Positions 7,211-14,361 are shown, counted from the first letter of the stretch. The stretch is 14,391 bases of DNA from DAOVRL01 sp964459805 (GCA_964459805.1 CAYWOD010000080.1:1-14391); one strand, 5' to 3'. Made by a program: numbers and translations. Notes: a model not told the origin generated them from the sequence alone.

Positions 7211-7239
7211 AACTTACCGGCCCGAAACGCTCCTGTCAA
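7211..7239 (-). promoter_or_regulatory. likely pheT promoter
   Basis: A perfect -35, TTGACA (7239-7234 on the minus strand), is followed after 17 nt by TAAGTT (7216-7211), a weak -10. It would start transcription near 7204, about 32 nt before the pheT ATG. Confidence 0.5.
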
Positions 7240-7243
7240 CCGG

Positions 7244-7261
7244 TCAAACATATTTGTTTGA
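7244..7261. promoter_or_regulatory. operator-like inverted repeat between divergent promoters
   Basis: TCAAACATATTTGTTTGA has perfect 7-bp arms around the 4-nt centre TATT. Its right arm overlaps the -35 box of the rightward promoter and its left edge is 5 bp from the -35 of the pheT promoter. That position suits a regulator of one or both directions. No cognate regulator gene is visible. Confidence 0.45.
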
Positions 7262-7286
7262 ATGCGAGCGAGCTTGTGGATATACT
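7258..7286 (+). promoter_or_regulatory. sigma70-type promoter for the MR/MLE relic and AAA ATPase genes
   Basis: TTGAAT (7258-7263) and TATACT (7281-7286) are exactly 17 nt apart. Transcription would start near 7293 and run into the frame at 7375, which has a perfect AGGAGG (7362-7367) 7 nt before its ATG. Confidence 0.6.
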
Positions 7287-7374
7287 TCGTATCTAAAAGG
7301 CACTGACTGAGTCGTTTCTACATACTGAAGCGGCATCGGACCAAAATGCAGAACGCAGAACAGGAGGATAAGCA

Positions 7375-7767
7375 ATGCACAACAGCCGTCGCGAATTCCT
7401 AAAGGCCGCCGGGGCAGCGGACCTGGCATCGGCTATCTCAGGGGAAATCCAGCCGTGCGTTGCCGGCCACAACGTCCCTGATACGCTCGATTACCGATAT
7501 CGCACGGCGCTCAAGCCTACAGGCCAGAAGATCAAGAGCCTCGAGACCTTCACCAGCGGCAATGTGAGCATAGTTCGCATTCGCACCGACGCCGGGGCCG
7601 AGGGCTACGGCCAAATCTCCACCTACGACGCCGACATCTCGGCGATGATTATGCACCGCAAGATCGCTCGCCACGCCCCCGGCAAGGACCCCGGCCAGAT
7701 CGACTCTATCGTGGACCGCCAGGCTGAGCATATCCTGCCAATGCCAAAACGTGGGAGAAACATCTGA
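7375..7767 (+). pseudogene. truncated MR/MLE (enolase superfamily) N-terminal relic with Tat-type leader
   Basis: The 130-residue frame starts MHNSRREFLKAAGAA, a twin-arginine leader with a weakened hydrophobic core. It then matches the N-terminal capping domain of mandelate racemase/muconate lactonizing enzymes: IKSLETFTSGNVSIVRIRTD, AGAEGYGQISTYDADI, then a DRQAEHILPMPK segment. Full-length members have about 400 residues with a TIM barrel carrying the Lys/Asp/Glu metal-binding residues. All of that is missing, because the frame ends in RGRNI at 7767. Enzyme activity is therefore not expected. The promoter and ribosome site remain intact, and the stop overlaps the next start (TGATG at 7765-7769). 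The relic may now serve as a leader cistron for the AAA ATPase. It is either a 3' deletion remnant or, less likely, a shortened functional protein. Confidence 0.75.
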
Positions 7768-9254
7768 TGGATGATTTTGAGCGATTTGAGCAGTTGATAA
7801 CCGGGCGGTACTGCTGCATATCCGTCGTCACGCACGAGGAGCGGTACGCACTTGAAATAGTCCGCCAGACGGCTTTGGGCCTTGGTCGTGATATGTGGAT
7901 ATGGTCCGCGTCCGACGGCGTCCGGGAGGGCCTGCTGGCCGGCAGCCCTGCTATAGTGGATACCGATACCCCCGCCGCCGGTCTGGCCAACCTCGCCGGC
8001 GCCAAGCCCGGCTCTATCTGCGTGACTCTCGACCTCGCCGACCACCTCAAGAGCGGCAAGGCCCTGCGAATCCTCCGCGACATGATAGAGAGCTTCGACA
8101 AAACCGGCCTGACAATCGTAATGATCGACGGCAAAGACAATCTGCCCGACGTGATCAAATCGTACACGAGGCCCTTTGAAATCTCTTTCCCCGACGAAAA
8201 GGAGCTGCACGAGATCATCCGCGCAACGCTCCAGCGCATCCATAGCAAAAAGACGATCGAGGTCGGCATCAGCCAAAAGGGCCTGGACACGATTGTCCGC
8301 AACCTGCGCGGGCTCACCCGCCGCCAGGCGGTGAGAATCATCAGTGATACGGTCGTTGCCGACCAACGCTTTGACGACGACGACATAAACGTTGTAATCG
8401 CCAGCAAACGCCGGATGATACAGCATGGAGGCCTTCTCGAGTACGTCAAGACGCCCCTTGACCTGGGCGAAATCGGCGGTATGAGAAACCTGAAGAAATG
8501 GCTCAGCCAGCGGAAAGACGCTTTCAGTTCCGACGCCGCCCAGTTCGGCCTTGAGGCCCCCAGAGGCGTTCTTATGCTCGGCGTACAGGGGGCCGGGAAA
8601 AGCCTCTGCGCAAAAGCCATCGCAACCGCCTGGCATCAGCCACTCCTGAGAATGGACCCTGGAGCCCTGTACGCCAGCTTCATCGGCGAGTCCGAACGCA
8701 ACCTCCGCGAGGCCCTGCGCCAGACCGAAATGATGGCCCCGGTGATTCTGTGGATCGACGAAATCGAAAAGGCCTTCGCTTCGGCTGCCAGTCGAAGCGC
8801 CGATGGAGGTCTGTCTCAGAGAATGTTTGGGACACTGCTGACCTGGCTCCAGGAGCGTGAAGCGCCGGTATTTGTGGTCGCCACAGCCAACGACATTGAG
8901 GCCCTGCCGCCGGAGCTGCTTCGCAAGGGCCGATTCGATGAGATATTCTTCGTTGACCTGCCCGATGCAACTGTGCGGAAGGAGATATTCGATATTCACC
9001 TGAAAAAACGTGGTCGCATCCCTCAAAACTTTGACCTCCACTCGCTCGCCGAGGCCTCCGAGGGCCGCAGCGGGTCCGAAATCGAGCAGGCCGTCATTTC
9101 AGCCCTGCACGAGGCCTACTCAGGCAAAACCGAGCTCGATACGGACCGAATTCTGGCCGCATTGAGCGCCTCGCCCCCGTTGTCGGTAACAATGGCCGAG
9201 AGCGTACAATGCCTCCGCGCCTGGGCCAAAGGCAGATGCGTCCCCGCTGACTGA
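7767..9254 (+). CDS. Ycf46-like AAA ATPase
   Basis: A 495-residue protein with an N-terminal alpha/beta region (1-220) of the Ycf46 type followed by one AAA+ module. Walker A is GVQGAGKS (272-279), Walker B VILWIDEIEKA (326-336), sensor 1 VATANDI (371-377), and the arginine-finger segment LLRKGRFDE (384-392). The small C-terminal lid runs from about 400 to 465. The GLTRRQAVRII stretch (182-192) and the length agree with the Ycf46 group of cyanobacteria, plastids and other phyla. Its role outside cyanobacteria (where it has been linked to low-CO2 responses) is unknown. Membrane segments are absent, so it is cytoplasmic; it lacks the FtsH protease domain. The start overlaps the preceding stop as TGATG, with GGGAG inside that relic serving as ribosome site. 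Translation is probably coupled. Confidence 0.85.
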   Translation: MDDFERFEQLITGRYCCISVVTHEERYALEIVRQTALGLGRDMWIWSASDGVREGLLAGSPAIVDTDTPAAGLANLAGAKPGSICVTLDLADHLKSGKALRILRDMIESFDKTGLTIVMIDGKDNLPDVIKSYTRPFEISFPDEKELHEIIRATLQRIHSKKTIEVGISQKGLDTIVRNLRGLTRRQAVRIISDTVVADQRFDDDDINVVIASKRRMIQHGGLLEYVKTPLDLGEIGGMRNLKKWLSQRKDAFSSDAAQFGLEAPRGVLMLGVQGAGKSLCAKAIATAWHQPLLRMDPGALYASFIGESERNLREALRQTEMMAPVILWIDEIEKAFASAASRSADGGLSQRMFGTLLTWLQEREAPVFVVATANDIEALPPELLRKGRFDEIFFVDLPDATVRKEIFDIHLKKRGRIPQNFDLHSLAEASEGRSGSEIEQAVISALHEAYSGKTELDTDRILAALSASPPLSVTMAESVQCLRAWAKGRCVPAD

Positions 9255-9289
9255 TAAACCCTCGGAAATCCACCGACAACGAATGTTGA

Positions 9290-9303
9290 CCGGGTCGGCC
9301 CGG
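9290..9303. other. short GC hairpin after the AAA ATPase gene
   Basis: CCGGG / CCCGG with the 4-nt loop TCGG lies 36 nt after the stop. It is followed by A-rich rather than T-rich sequence on the plus strand, so it is at best a weak terminator. Confidence 0.25.
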
Positions 9304-9358
9304 CGGATAAAAAACGGCGCACTGCCAACTTTCAACTTTCATCTCGCCGCGTTTACCT

Positions 9359-9364
9359 TATAAT
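9359..9364 (+). promoter_or_regulatory. -10 element of the lipoprotein promoter
   Basis: A perfect TATAAT lies 40 nt before the lipoprotein ATG. At 17 nt upstream there is only a poor -35 (CTTTCA, 9336-9341), so an activator or a different sigma factor may be involved. Confidence 0.5.
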
Positions 9365-9404
9365 GTGAGCGTTAATCAGTGCTGAAAGTTCGAGGGTATT
9401 GGAT

Positions 9405-9809
9405 ATGGGAAAGCTGAATATACGGACTTTGCTGGTCGTAGGCTTGTTTGTAACCGTGGTGCTTGCCGGCTGTGTCGAACGCAGGCTGACAATTAATACC
9501 AAGCCGCCCGATGCGCTCGTCGTACTCAACGACGAGGAAATAGGACAATCGCCCGTTACCGTTCCTTTTAGCTGGTACGGCGATTACAACGTCAGGATAA
9601 GCAAAGAGGGCTTTCAAACTCTAAGAACCCACCGGGAGCTAAAATCGCCCTGGTACGACAAGTTCCCCTGGGATTTCTTCGCGCAGATAGTCAATCCCAA
9701 GAGGATTGTCGATTCCTACGAATGGACATTCGAGCTTGCCCCAAAACAACAGCCGAACAGAGATGAGCTTATCCGCAGCGCACACGACCTCAAAAACCAA
9801 CTAAGGTAG
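9405..9809 (+). CDS. small PEGA-domain lipoprotein
   Basis: ATG 9405 is preferred over an in-frame TTG at 9399 because GAGGG (9392-9396) is well spaced for it. This gives 134 residues. Residues 7-22 are hydrophobic and end in the lipobox VLAGC, with Cys23 as the lipidation site, so the product should be anchored to a membrane facing the periplasm. Residues 24-75 read RRLTINTKPPDALVVLNDEE, then IGQSPVTVPF, WYGDYNVRISKEGFQTL. This is a PEGA-like beta domain (the PPDALV...IGQSP pattern). The remainder is aromatic (SPWYDKFPWDFF) and ends in a charged helix. Such small PEGA lipoproteins are common in planctomycetes and delta-proteobacteria; a precise role is unknown. It has its own -10 element and a hairpin after the stop, so it appears to be monocistronic. 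Confidence 0.85.
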   Translation: MGKLNIRTLLVVGLFVTVVLAGCVERRLTINTKPPDALVVLNDEEIGQSPVTVPFSWYGDYNVRISKEGFQTLRTHRELKSPWYDKFPWDFFAQIVNPKRIVDSYEWTFELAPKQQPNRDELIRSAHDLKNQLR

Positions 9810-9858
9810 CGCTTTACCGCACCTTATTCGAGAACTCGTCATCCCTGCTCCACTGATT

Positions 9859-9878
9859 AACGCGTAACTGCGCGTTTT
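9859..9878 (+). terminator. probable terminator of the lipoprotein gene
   Basis: AACGCG / CGCGTT form a 6-bp stem (9859-9864 with 9871-9876) with a 6-nt loop, directly followed by a short T-rich stretch, 50 nt after the stop codon. Confidence 0.5.
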
Positions 9879-9973
9879 AAGTTCTTACTTCTTAGCCGGC
9901 CAAAACGTATAATATACATTAAAGATTGACCCTCCCGTCTGAAAGATGAGCATATAGCGATGAAATTAAAAAC

Positions 9974-10533
9974 GGCTCTCTGAAATAATTTGTGGGTAAA
10001 AATAGAAGGAATCGCCTTCGGCGAAGCTGTTAAATCTTTTCAAACACCCCCCAACCGAAGCCAGATATTGTAAAACGAAAGTGAGGAAAATCAACGGAAC
10101 AGATGATAAACAGTGTATCCTGACTCACAATTTGGATCATAGACTGTTTTCATCAAAAAACAGTCAGCCAGAAAAGATTCAGGATGCAACTTAAGACCAT
10201 ACTCAATCGTGTGCAGAAACACCGGTCTTTTATTTATACGGATATCCAATTGAAGGAAGGTAAACAACTCAAACTCGATATTACCATTCGCCCCCGCAGC
10301 AATAGTCGTCTTATATGTTCGGCCTCTGGAGGCAAGCGCCCCGGTTACGATACCTCATCTGCTGAAAGAGGATTTCCAGTTTTTCTGGGAGTACCGCAGT
10401 GCCTATTGGGCTGGTTGGTTTCTGGATCGCTGGTGTAGGCGAGCTATGCGTTCTCGGATTGAGCCCATGAAGAAAGTCGCCTCCATGCTCCGCCGTCATA
10501 AAGAACTCATAGTGAATTGGTTTCGGGCTGATA
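9974..10533 (+). mobile_element. ISL3-family insertion sequence remnant
   Basis: The left end GGCTCTCTGAAATAATTTG followed by TGGGTA (from 9974) resembles ISL3-family terminal repeats, which begin GGCTCTTT or similar. The transposase relic at 10184-10533 lies inside. A 9-bp stem hairpin, GACTGTTTT / AAAACAGTC (10142-10150 with 10157-10165), precedes the transposase frame. No matching right terminal repeat was found. The homology stops at about 10533, where a 13-bp inverted repeat begins. The element is therefore internally deleted and has lost its right end. Confidence 0.65.
10184..10533 (+). pseudogene. ISL3-family transposase, internally deleted and frameshifted
   Basis: The N-terminal frame (MQLKTILNRVQKHRSFIY, then DITIRPRSNSRLICS, GGKRPGYD) matches the ISL3 transposase N-terminus with its zf-ISL3 zinc finger. 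The CxxC knuckle is broken: ICSASG stands where IC..C is expected. From about 10356 the homology continues in another frame: LLKEDFQFFWEYRSAYWAGW, then RAMRSRIEPMKKVASMLRRH and KELIVNWFRAD, the family's C-terminal region. The middle of the protein, roughly 300 residues including most catalytic DDE residues, is gone. The SSGVVEGLNN-type end is also missing, so no transposase activity is possible. The 84-residue frame that continues past the junction to 10438 is out-of-frame read-through and not a separate gene. Confidence 0.8.
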
Positions 10534-10781
10534 TGGAACGACCTTTGTCAATGGTTTATGTTCTGATTTTTTGTACTACATTTTTTTGAACACTTCAAGG
10601 TGCAGGCTTCTTGGACGATGAATCAGTCTGATACTCATGACCGGCTCCTTTCGGTTGTATGCGGCTCTGTTACCGCAAGGTGATAATCCGCGATTATCAG
10701 TGGGAACATCCCACTTCATCGCATATACTGATTTATCGGCATATGACGATCTCTGCAACGCGGGGGCCGGTCGTTCCATAT
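10531..10781. mobile_element. 251-bp segment bounded by 13-bp inverted repeats (MITE-like)
   Basis: ATATGGAACGACC (10531-10543) recurs inverted as GGTCGTTCCATAT (10769-10781). The left repeat begins just where ISL3 homology ends. Inside, several palindromes follow each other: TGCGG / CCGCA on the minus strand near 10655-10680, TGATAATC-CGC-GATTATCA (10681-10699) and GTGGGA-ACA-TCCCAC (10700-10714). On the minus strand ATG 10638-10636, preceded by AAAGGAG at 10651-10645, opens a 19-codon frame (MSIRLIHRPRSLHLEVFKK). No clear target duplication is visible. It could be a small non-autonomous element or the fused ends of decayed elements. Confidence 0.45.
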
Positions 10782-10830
10782 ATTCTAAGTGGCAACGCCT
10801 TGAGGGCGGGCGTTGATGGGTAGTGCAGAG

Positions 10831-11098
10831 ATGGCTAAAGTTCTTGGGTACATGGTGACGTGGACCACATACGGTTCATGGTTGCAGGGTATTGGCAGAA
10901 GGGGAGAGAATTGGCGAGAGGATACTTGCAGTATCAGTAGGGAGCAAACACGTGCATGTGGTCATTGCGGCGGGCGGGCAGACGATTAGCAAAGTCGTGA
11001 GTCGACTGAAATGCGCTGCGTACTATGAGGCGCAAAAGGACGGTGCGGGCGGGCGTATGTATATACTCGGGTGCAAGAAGGCTACAAACATGGTATAA
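10831..11098 (+). pseudogene. RAYT / Y1 (HUH) transposase relic, deleted and frameshifted
   Basis: ATG 10831 opens MAKVLGYMVTWTTYGSWLQG, the N-terminus typical of REP-associated tyrosine transposases (TnpA_REP, IS200-like Y1 fold). This frame runs to TAG at 10987-10989 without further homology. In the next frame homology resumes: RILAVSVGSKHVHVVIAAGG contains the metal-binding HUH motif as H-V-H (codons 10949 and 10955). SKVVSRLKCAAYYEAQKDGA and GGRMYILGCKK follow, which correspond to the region after the HUH motif in this family. About 30 or more residues between the two parts are missing, and the C-terminal end is short. The gene is therefore dead. It might once have mobilised short palindromic repeats such as the CTAA-tailed hairpins. 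Confidence 0.78.
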
Positions 11099-11099
11099 T
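11071..11099 (+). promoter_or_regulatory. extended -10 promoter inside the RAYT relic, driving the large secreted protein
   Basis: TATAAT (11094-11099) is preceded by TGG (an extended -10) and, after 17 nt, by GTGCAA (11071-11076), a moderate -35. The -10 overlaps the last codons and the stop of the relic. Transcription would start near 11106, leaving a leader of about 22 nt before GTG 11128. Confidence 0.55.
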
Positions 11100-11127
11100 G
11101 TATTTAGACTGACCGTTAAGGAGCAAA

Positions 11128-14100
11128 GTGACGAGAATAATCGAGTGGATCCTATTATGTTGTCTAATTCAGCCTGCGTTCGGGCAGGATGTGCTGGATG
11201 TGCTCGAATCGTCCGGGTTTACGGGGGGTCTGATAGTGCATCTCGGGTGCGGGGACGGCAAGGGCACTGCGGAGCTGCTTGTCAACGAGCGATTCCTTGT
11301 GCACGGACTTGATGCCGATACGCGGAACGTTGAGAAGGCGCGCGAGAATATAAAGTCGCGGGGCGTGTACGGACGGGTCTCGGTTATGAAGCTGAGCGGG
11401 AGGAGGCTGCCGTACACGGAGAACATGATCAATTTGATTATAGCCGAGGAGCCAAGCGGAATCTCGATGGATGAGATGATGCGCGTGCTTGTTCCAAAGG
11501 GGGTGGCTTTGATGAAGAAAGGCAATAAGTGGGAGAAAACGGTCAAGCCCTGGCCGAAGGAGATAGATGAATGGTCGCATTACCTTCACGGTCCGGACAA
11601 TAATGCGGTGGCAAACGATACGGTTGTCGGGCCGCCGAGGCGTATGCAGTGGATGCAGGAGCCGAAAACGGACCGGCATCACGATACGATTGGGGGCGTG
11701 CGTGCGGTGGTCTCGGCGGGCGGGCGGATATTCTCGATCGAGGACAACGGGCTGATTGAGCTGCCCTACCGGCCGGGGCAGTGGTATGTCAAGGCGCGGG
11801 ATGCGTTTAACGGATTGCTGCTTTGGAAAGCGGCGATTCGGGAATGGGAGCCTGTTTCGCGGCCACACCGAACGGGCCCCGTGCAGCAGCCGAGGCGGTT
11901 GGTTGCGACGGCGAAGCGTGTGTATGTCACCCTCGGAATGCACGGGCCGGTTACGGCGCTGGATAGTGCGACGGGTGAGGTTGTTAAGACTTACAAGGGG
12001 ACGCAGGGAACTCAGGAGATTCTGTTTGAAAACGGGGTATTGTATTTGGCTGTGGGGGATCCGACGTATCCGACGGGTCTGAATTATCTGAAGGAGAGGT
12101 CTGCGAAATACAAACACGATTTGGAAAACGATCCCTGGATTGTGAACGACCCTGTTTGCTCGGTTGCGGCGATAGATGCGGATTCGGGGAGGAGGCTGTG
12201 GGAGAAATCGGGCGCCGATACCAAGGGCTATAAGGCTATGTCACTTGCGGTGCGCGATAAGTGTGCGGTGTTTTTGAATGAGACTCACCTGGTGTGCGTG
12301 GACAAGACGATGGGCAGGGAGCTGTGGCGGGTCCCGCGGACGACGACAATCAAGGGTCCCGGGACTCCGGGTGTTGTCGTAATCGGGGAGGCAGCGGCCT
12401 ATTGCGCGGACGGAAGGACGCTCGAGGCATTCTCACTGAAAGACGGGAAGAAACTGTGGAACACGGGTTCGCGAGAAGCTCACCCGGTGTCGGCGCCGAA
12501 CATATTCCTTGCGAAGTCTCTGGTATGGCCCGGCCTTGGCGGGAAGGGAGGGCTCAATCCGCTTACGGGAGTACAAGAGGCGAACATCGGGAGGCCTCAT
12601 AAGGATACGATGAGTCATCATCGGTGCTATCGTGACAAGGCGACGGTGAAGTACCTTTTGATCGGCGCTAACGGCGTGGAATTTCTGCCATTGGGGACGA
12701 CGGACGACATTTCTCATAATTTTGTGCGCGGTACGTGTCAGTACGGGATCGTGCCTTGTAACGGTCTTTTGTATGCGACGCCGGACAATTGCGAATGCAA
12801 CAGGTCGGTAAAGCTCAATAATTACCTTGCTCTGGCGCCGGCGGGTCAGAGGGCAGAAGGGAGAGGTCAGACGGTTTTTGAGAAAGGACCCGCTTACGGC
12901 AAGGCGACGCGGGTGAAAACAGGGGCGCGAACCACCAAGGGTGGCGAGTGGCCGATGTTCCGTCATAATGCGGCGCGAGGTGGTGCGACGGCGTCCGGGG
13001 CTTCTAAGGACATAAAGCAGGCGTGGGAGGTTAAATTAGGAGGTCGGCTGAGCCAGGCGGTCGCGGCGGAGGGGAAGGTTTTTGTTTGTAGCGTTGATGC
13101 ACATACGGTGTACGCGCTGGATGAGAAGGACGGGCAGATCGTTTGGAGCTATACTGCAGGCGCGAGGGTGGACTCTCCGCCGACGATTTATAACGGGCTG
13201 GCATTGTTTGGGTCTGCGGACGGTTGGGTGTATTGTTTGCGAGCCTCGGACGGGGCGGTTGCCTGGCGGTTTCGGGCGGTGCCGCAGGAGCGATTTATTG
13301 GGGCGTGGGAGCAGCTCGAGTCGGCGTGGCCGGTACACGGCAGCGTGCTTATTGTAAACGAGACGGTGTATTTCACGGCGGGCAGGTCAACGTTTCTGGA
13401 CGGGGGGATATATTTGTACGGTCTGGACCCGGCCAGCGGCGAAAGGCGCTATGAGTACGTATTTAGCGGACCGTGGGATAAAGAAGGACGACACCAGGTT
13501 GTACGCAGCGCGGGCGGCAAGGACGTCGAAGGAGGGCTGTCCGACATTTTAGCCAGTGACGGCAAGCTGTTGTATCTGCGCAACAATGCGTTTGACCTTA
13601 CGTGCAGGCCGGTAAAGAACGTCACAGAGCCGCACCTGTTTGCGTCGGCGGGGTTTCTGGACGATTCGTGGAACCATCGGACGGGCTGGATGGTCGATAC
13701 GGTGCTGCGGTATGGGAGTACGCCGCAGTTATATCCGTTTGACGGTAGCAACGACAGACCCATAGGTGAGATTTTGACATTGGACGGCAAAGATGTTTTC
13801 GGGATGAAGGCCTATCCTTTGGGCAGGCATTCTGTGTTCGACCCGCGGGAATCCGGCTACGCCCTCTTTGCGGGGACTATAGATCAGAAGTCGAAAGGTG
13901 CTGAACCGGCCGGCAAAACCGACGACGTAAAGAAAAACACCAGGAGACGCAAGAAAAAGAGAGGCGGCTATCCGTTTGCGTACACCGGCAAGTGGATGGT
14001 CTATGTTCAGGTCAGAGCCAAAGGGATGGTCAAGGCAGGTGATACCGTGTTCATCGCAGGGACGCCGAACATTTACGATCCGAAAGGTCCTTCGGGGGCG

Positions 14101-14271
14101 ATACGCAGGCGCAAGGGCGCCGTGCTGTTAGCGGTCTCGGCGGCTGACGGGTCGAAGCTGGCTCAGTACAAGCTGGAGAGCCCGCCGGTCTTTGACGGGC
14201 TGATTGCTGCCAAGGGCAAGCTGTATATGTCACTGAAAGACGGCAGGCTGGTATGCTGGTCCGGCAGATAG
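11128..14271 (+). CDS. exported protein with SAM-methyltransferase-like N-terminus and PQQ-type beta-propeller repeats
   Basis: GTG 11128 is chosen because AAGGAG (11118-11123) precedes it and the frame opens with a signal peptide (MTRIIEWILLCCLIQPAFGQ, cleavage probably after Gly19). Residues 22-135 look like a class I methyltransferase Rossmann core: motif I VHLGCGDGKG (37-46), the acidic residue of motif II in HGLDAD (59-64), and a motif IV-like INLIIAEE (101-108). Next is DEWSHYLHGPDNNAVAND (147-164), a family hallmark. PQQ-type propeller repeats run from about 190 to 570, with NCEC (Cys555 and Cys557) near the end. A second propeller starts at WPMFRHNAARGGA (608-620) and runs to the C-terminus. 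A basic insert, KKNTRRRKKKRGG (about 934-946), interrupts the last blades. At 1047 residues it matches planctomycete proteins annotated as methyltransferase plus BamB-like PQQ repeats. The substrate is unknown, and catalysis outside the cytoplasm is questionable. Confidence 0.85.
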   Translation: MTRIIEWILLCCLIQPAFGQDVLDVLESSGFTGGLIVHLGCGDGKGTAELLVNERFLVHGLDADTRNVEKARENIKSRGVYGRVSVMKLSGRRLPYTENMINLIIAEEPSGISMDEMMRVLVPKGVALMKKGNKWEKTVKPWPKEIDEWSHYLHGPDNNAVANDTVVGPPRRMQWMQEPKTDRHHDTIGGVRAVVSAGGRIFSIEDNGLIELPYRPGQWYVKARDAFNGLLLWKAAIREWEPVSRPHRTGPVQQPRRLVATAKRVYVTLGMHGPVTALDSATGEVVKTYKGTQGTQEILFENGVLYLAVGDPTYPTGLNYLKERSAKYKHDLENDPWIVNDPVCSVAAIDADSGRRLWEKSGADTKGYKAMSLAVRDKCAVFLNETHLVCVDKTMGRELWRVPRTTTIKGPGTPGVVVIGEAAAYCADGRTLEAFSLKDGKKLWNTGSREAHPVSAPNIFLAKSLVWPGLGGKGGLNPLTGVQEANIGRPHKDTMSHHRCYRDKATVKYLLIGANGVEFLPLGTTDDISHNFVRGTCQYGIVPCNGLLYATPDNCECNRSVKLNNYLALAPAGQRAEGRGQTVFEKGPAYGKATRVKTGARTTKGGEWPMFRHNAARGGATASGASKDIKQAWEVKLGGRLSQAVAAEGKVFVCSVDAHTVYALDEKDGQIVWSYTAGARVDSPPTIYNGLALFGSADGWVYCLRASDGAVAWRFRAVPQERFIGAWEQLESAWPVHGSVLIVNETVYFTAGRSTFLDGGIYLYGLDPASGERRYEYVFSGPWDKEGRHQVVRSAGGKDVEGGLSDILASDGKLLYLRNNAFDLTCRPVKNVTEPHLFASAGFLDDSWNHRTGWMVDTVLRYGSTPQLYPFDGSNDRPIGEILTLDGKDVFGMKAYPLGRHSVFDPRESGYALFAGTIDQKSKGAEPAGKTDDVKKNTRRRKKKRGGYPFAYTGKWMVYVQVRAKGMVKAGDTVFIAGTPNIYDPKGPSGAIRRRKGAVLLAVSAADGSKLAQYKLESPPVFDGLIAAKGKLYMSLKDGRLVCWSGR

Positions 14272-14312
14272 GGGCAAATCGAAGGCCCCGGCGACTGTTG
14301 ACTTAGAAAAAT

Positions 14313-14336
14313 CCCGCAATCAATTGCGGGGCTAAA
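14313..14336. repeat. fifth CTAA-tailed hairpin, downstream of the propeller gene
   Basis: CCCGCAAT / ATTGCGGG form a 7-8 bp stem (14313-14320 with 14323-14330) followed by GCTAAAT. That is the same tail as the hairpin at 1039-1060. It lies 42 nt after the stop of the propeller gene and could also act as a transcription end, but no T tract follows. Confidence 0.6.
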
Positions 14337-14340
14337 TAGT

Positions 14341-14359
14341 TGCTGTTGCGGAAACAGCA
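14341..14359. repeat. hairpin TGCTGTT / AACAGCA
   Basis: A 7-bp perfect stem (14341-14347 with 14353-14359) and a 5-nt loop, followed by TTTGT. It may terminate transcription of the propeller gene together with its neighbours. Confidence 0.5.
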
Positions 14360-14361
14360 TT

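Noticed and set aside
7623..9041. Long open frame (472 codons) on the minus strand
   Set aside because: It lies antisense to the AAA ATPase gene, whose frame shows intact Walker A, Walker B, sensor 1 and arginine-finger motifs. The minus frame has no recognisable family.
9399..9404. TTG start for the lipoprotein
   Set aside because: ATG 9405 is better placed relative to GAGGG and gives a normal lipoprotein signal peptide.
10184..10438. Intact 84-residue gene
   Set aside because: Only its first two thirds match the ISL3 transposase; the rest is out-of-frame reading of the transposase C-terminus.
11164..12117. 317-codon minus-strand frame, rich in Arg, Pro and His
   Set aside because: Antisense shadow of the GC-rich propeller gene; its composition is typical of a complement frame and it has no domain.
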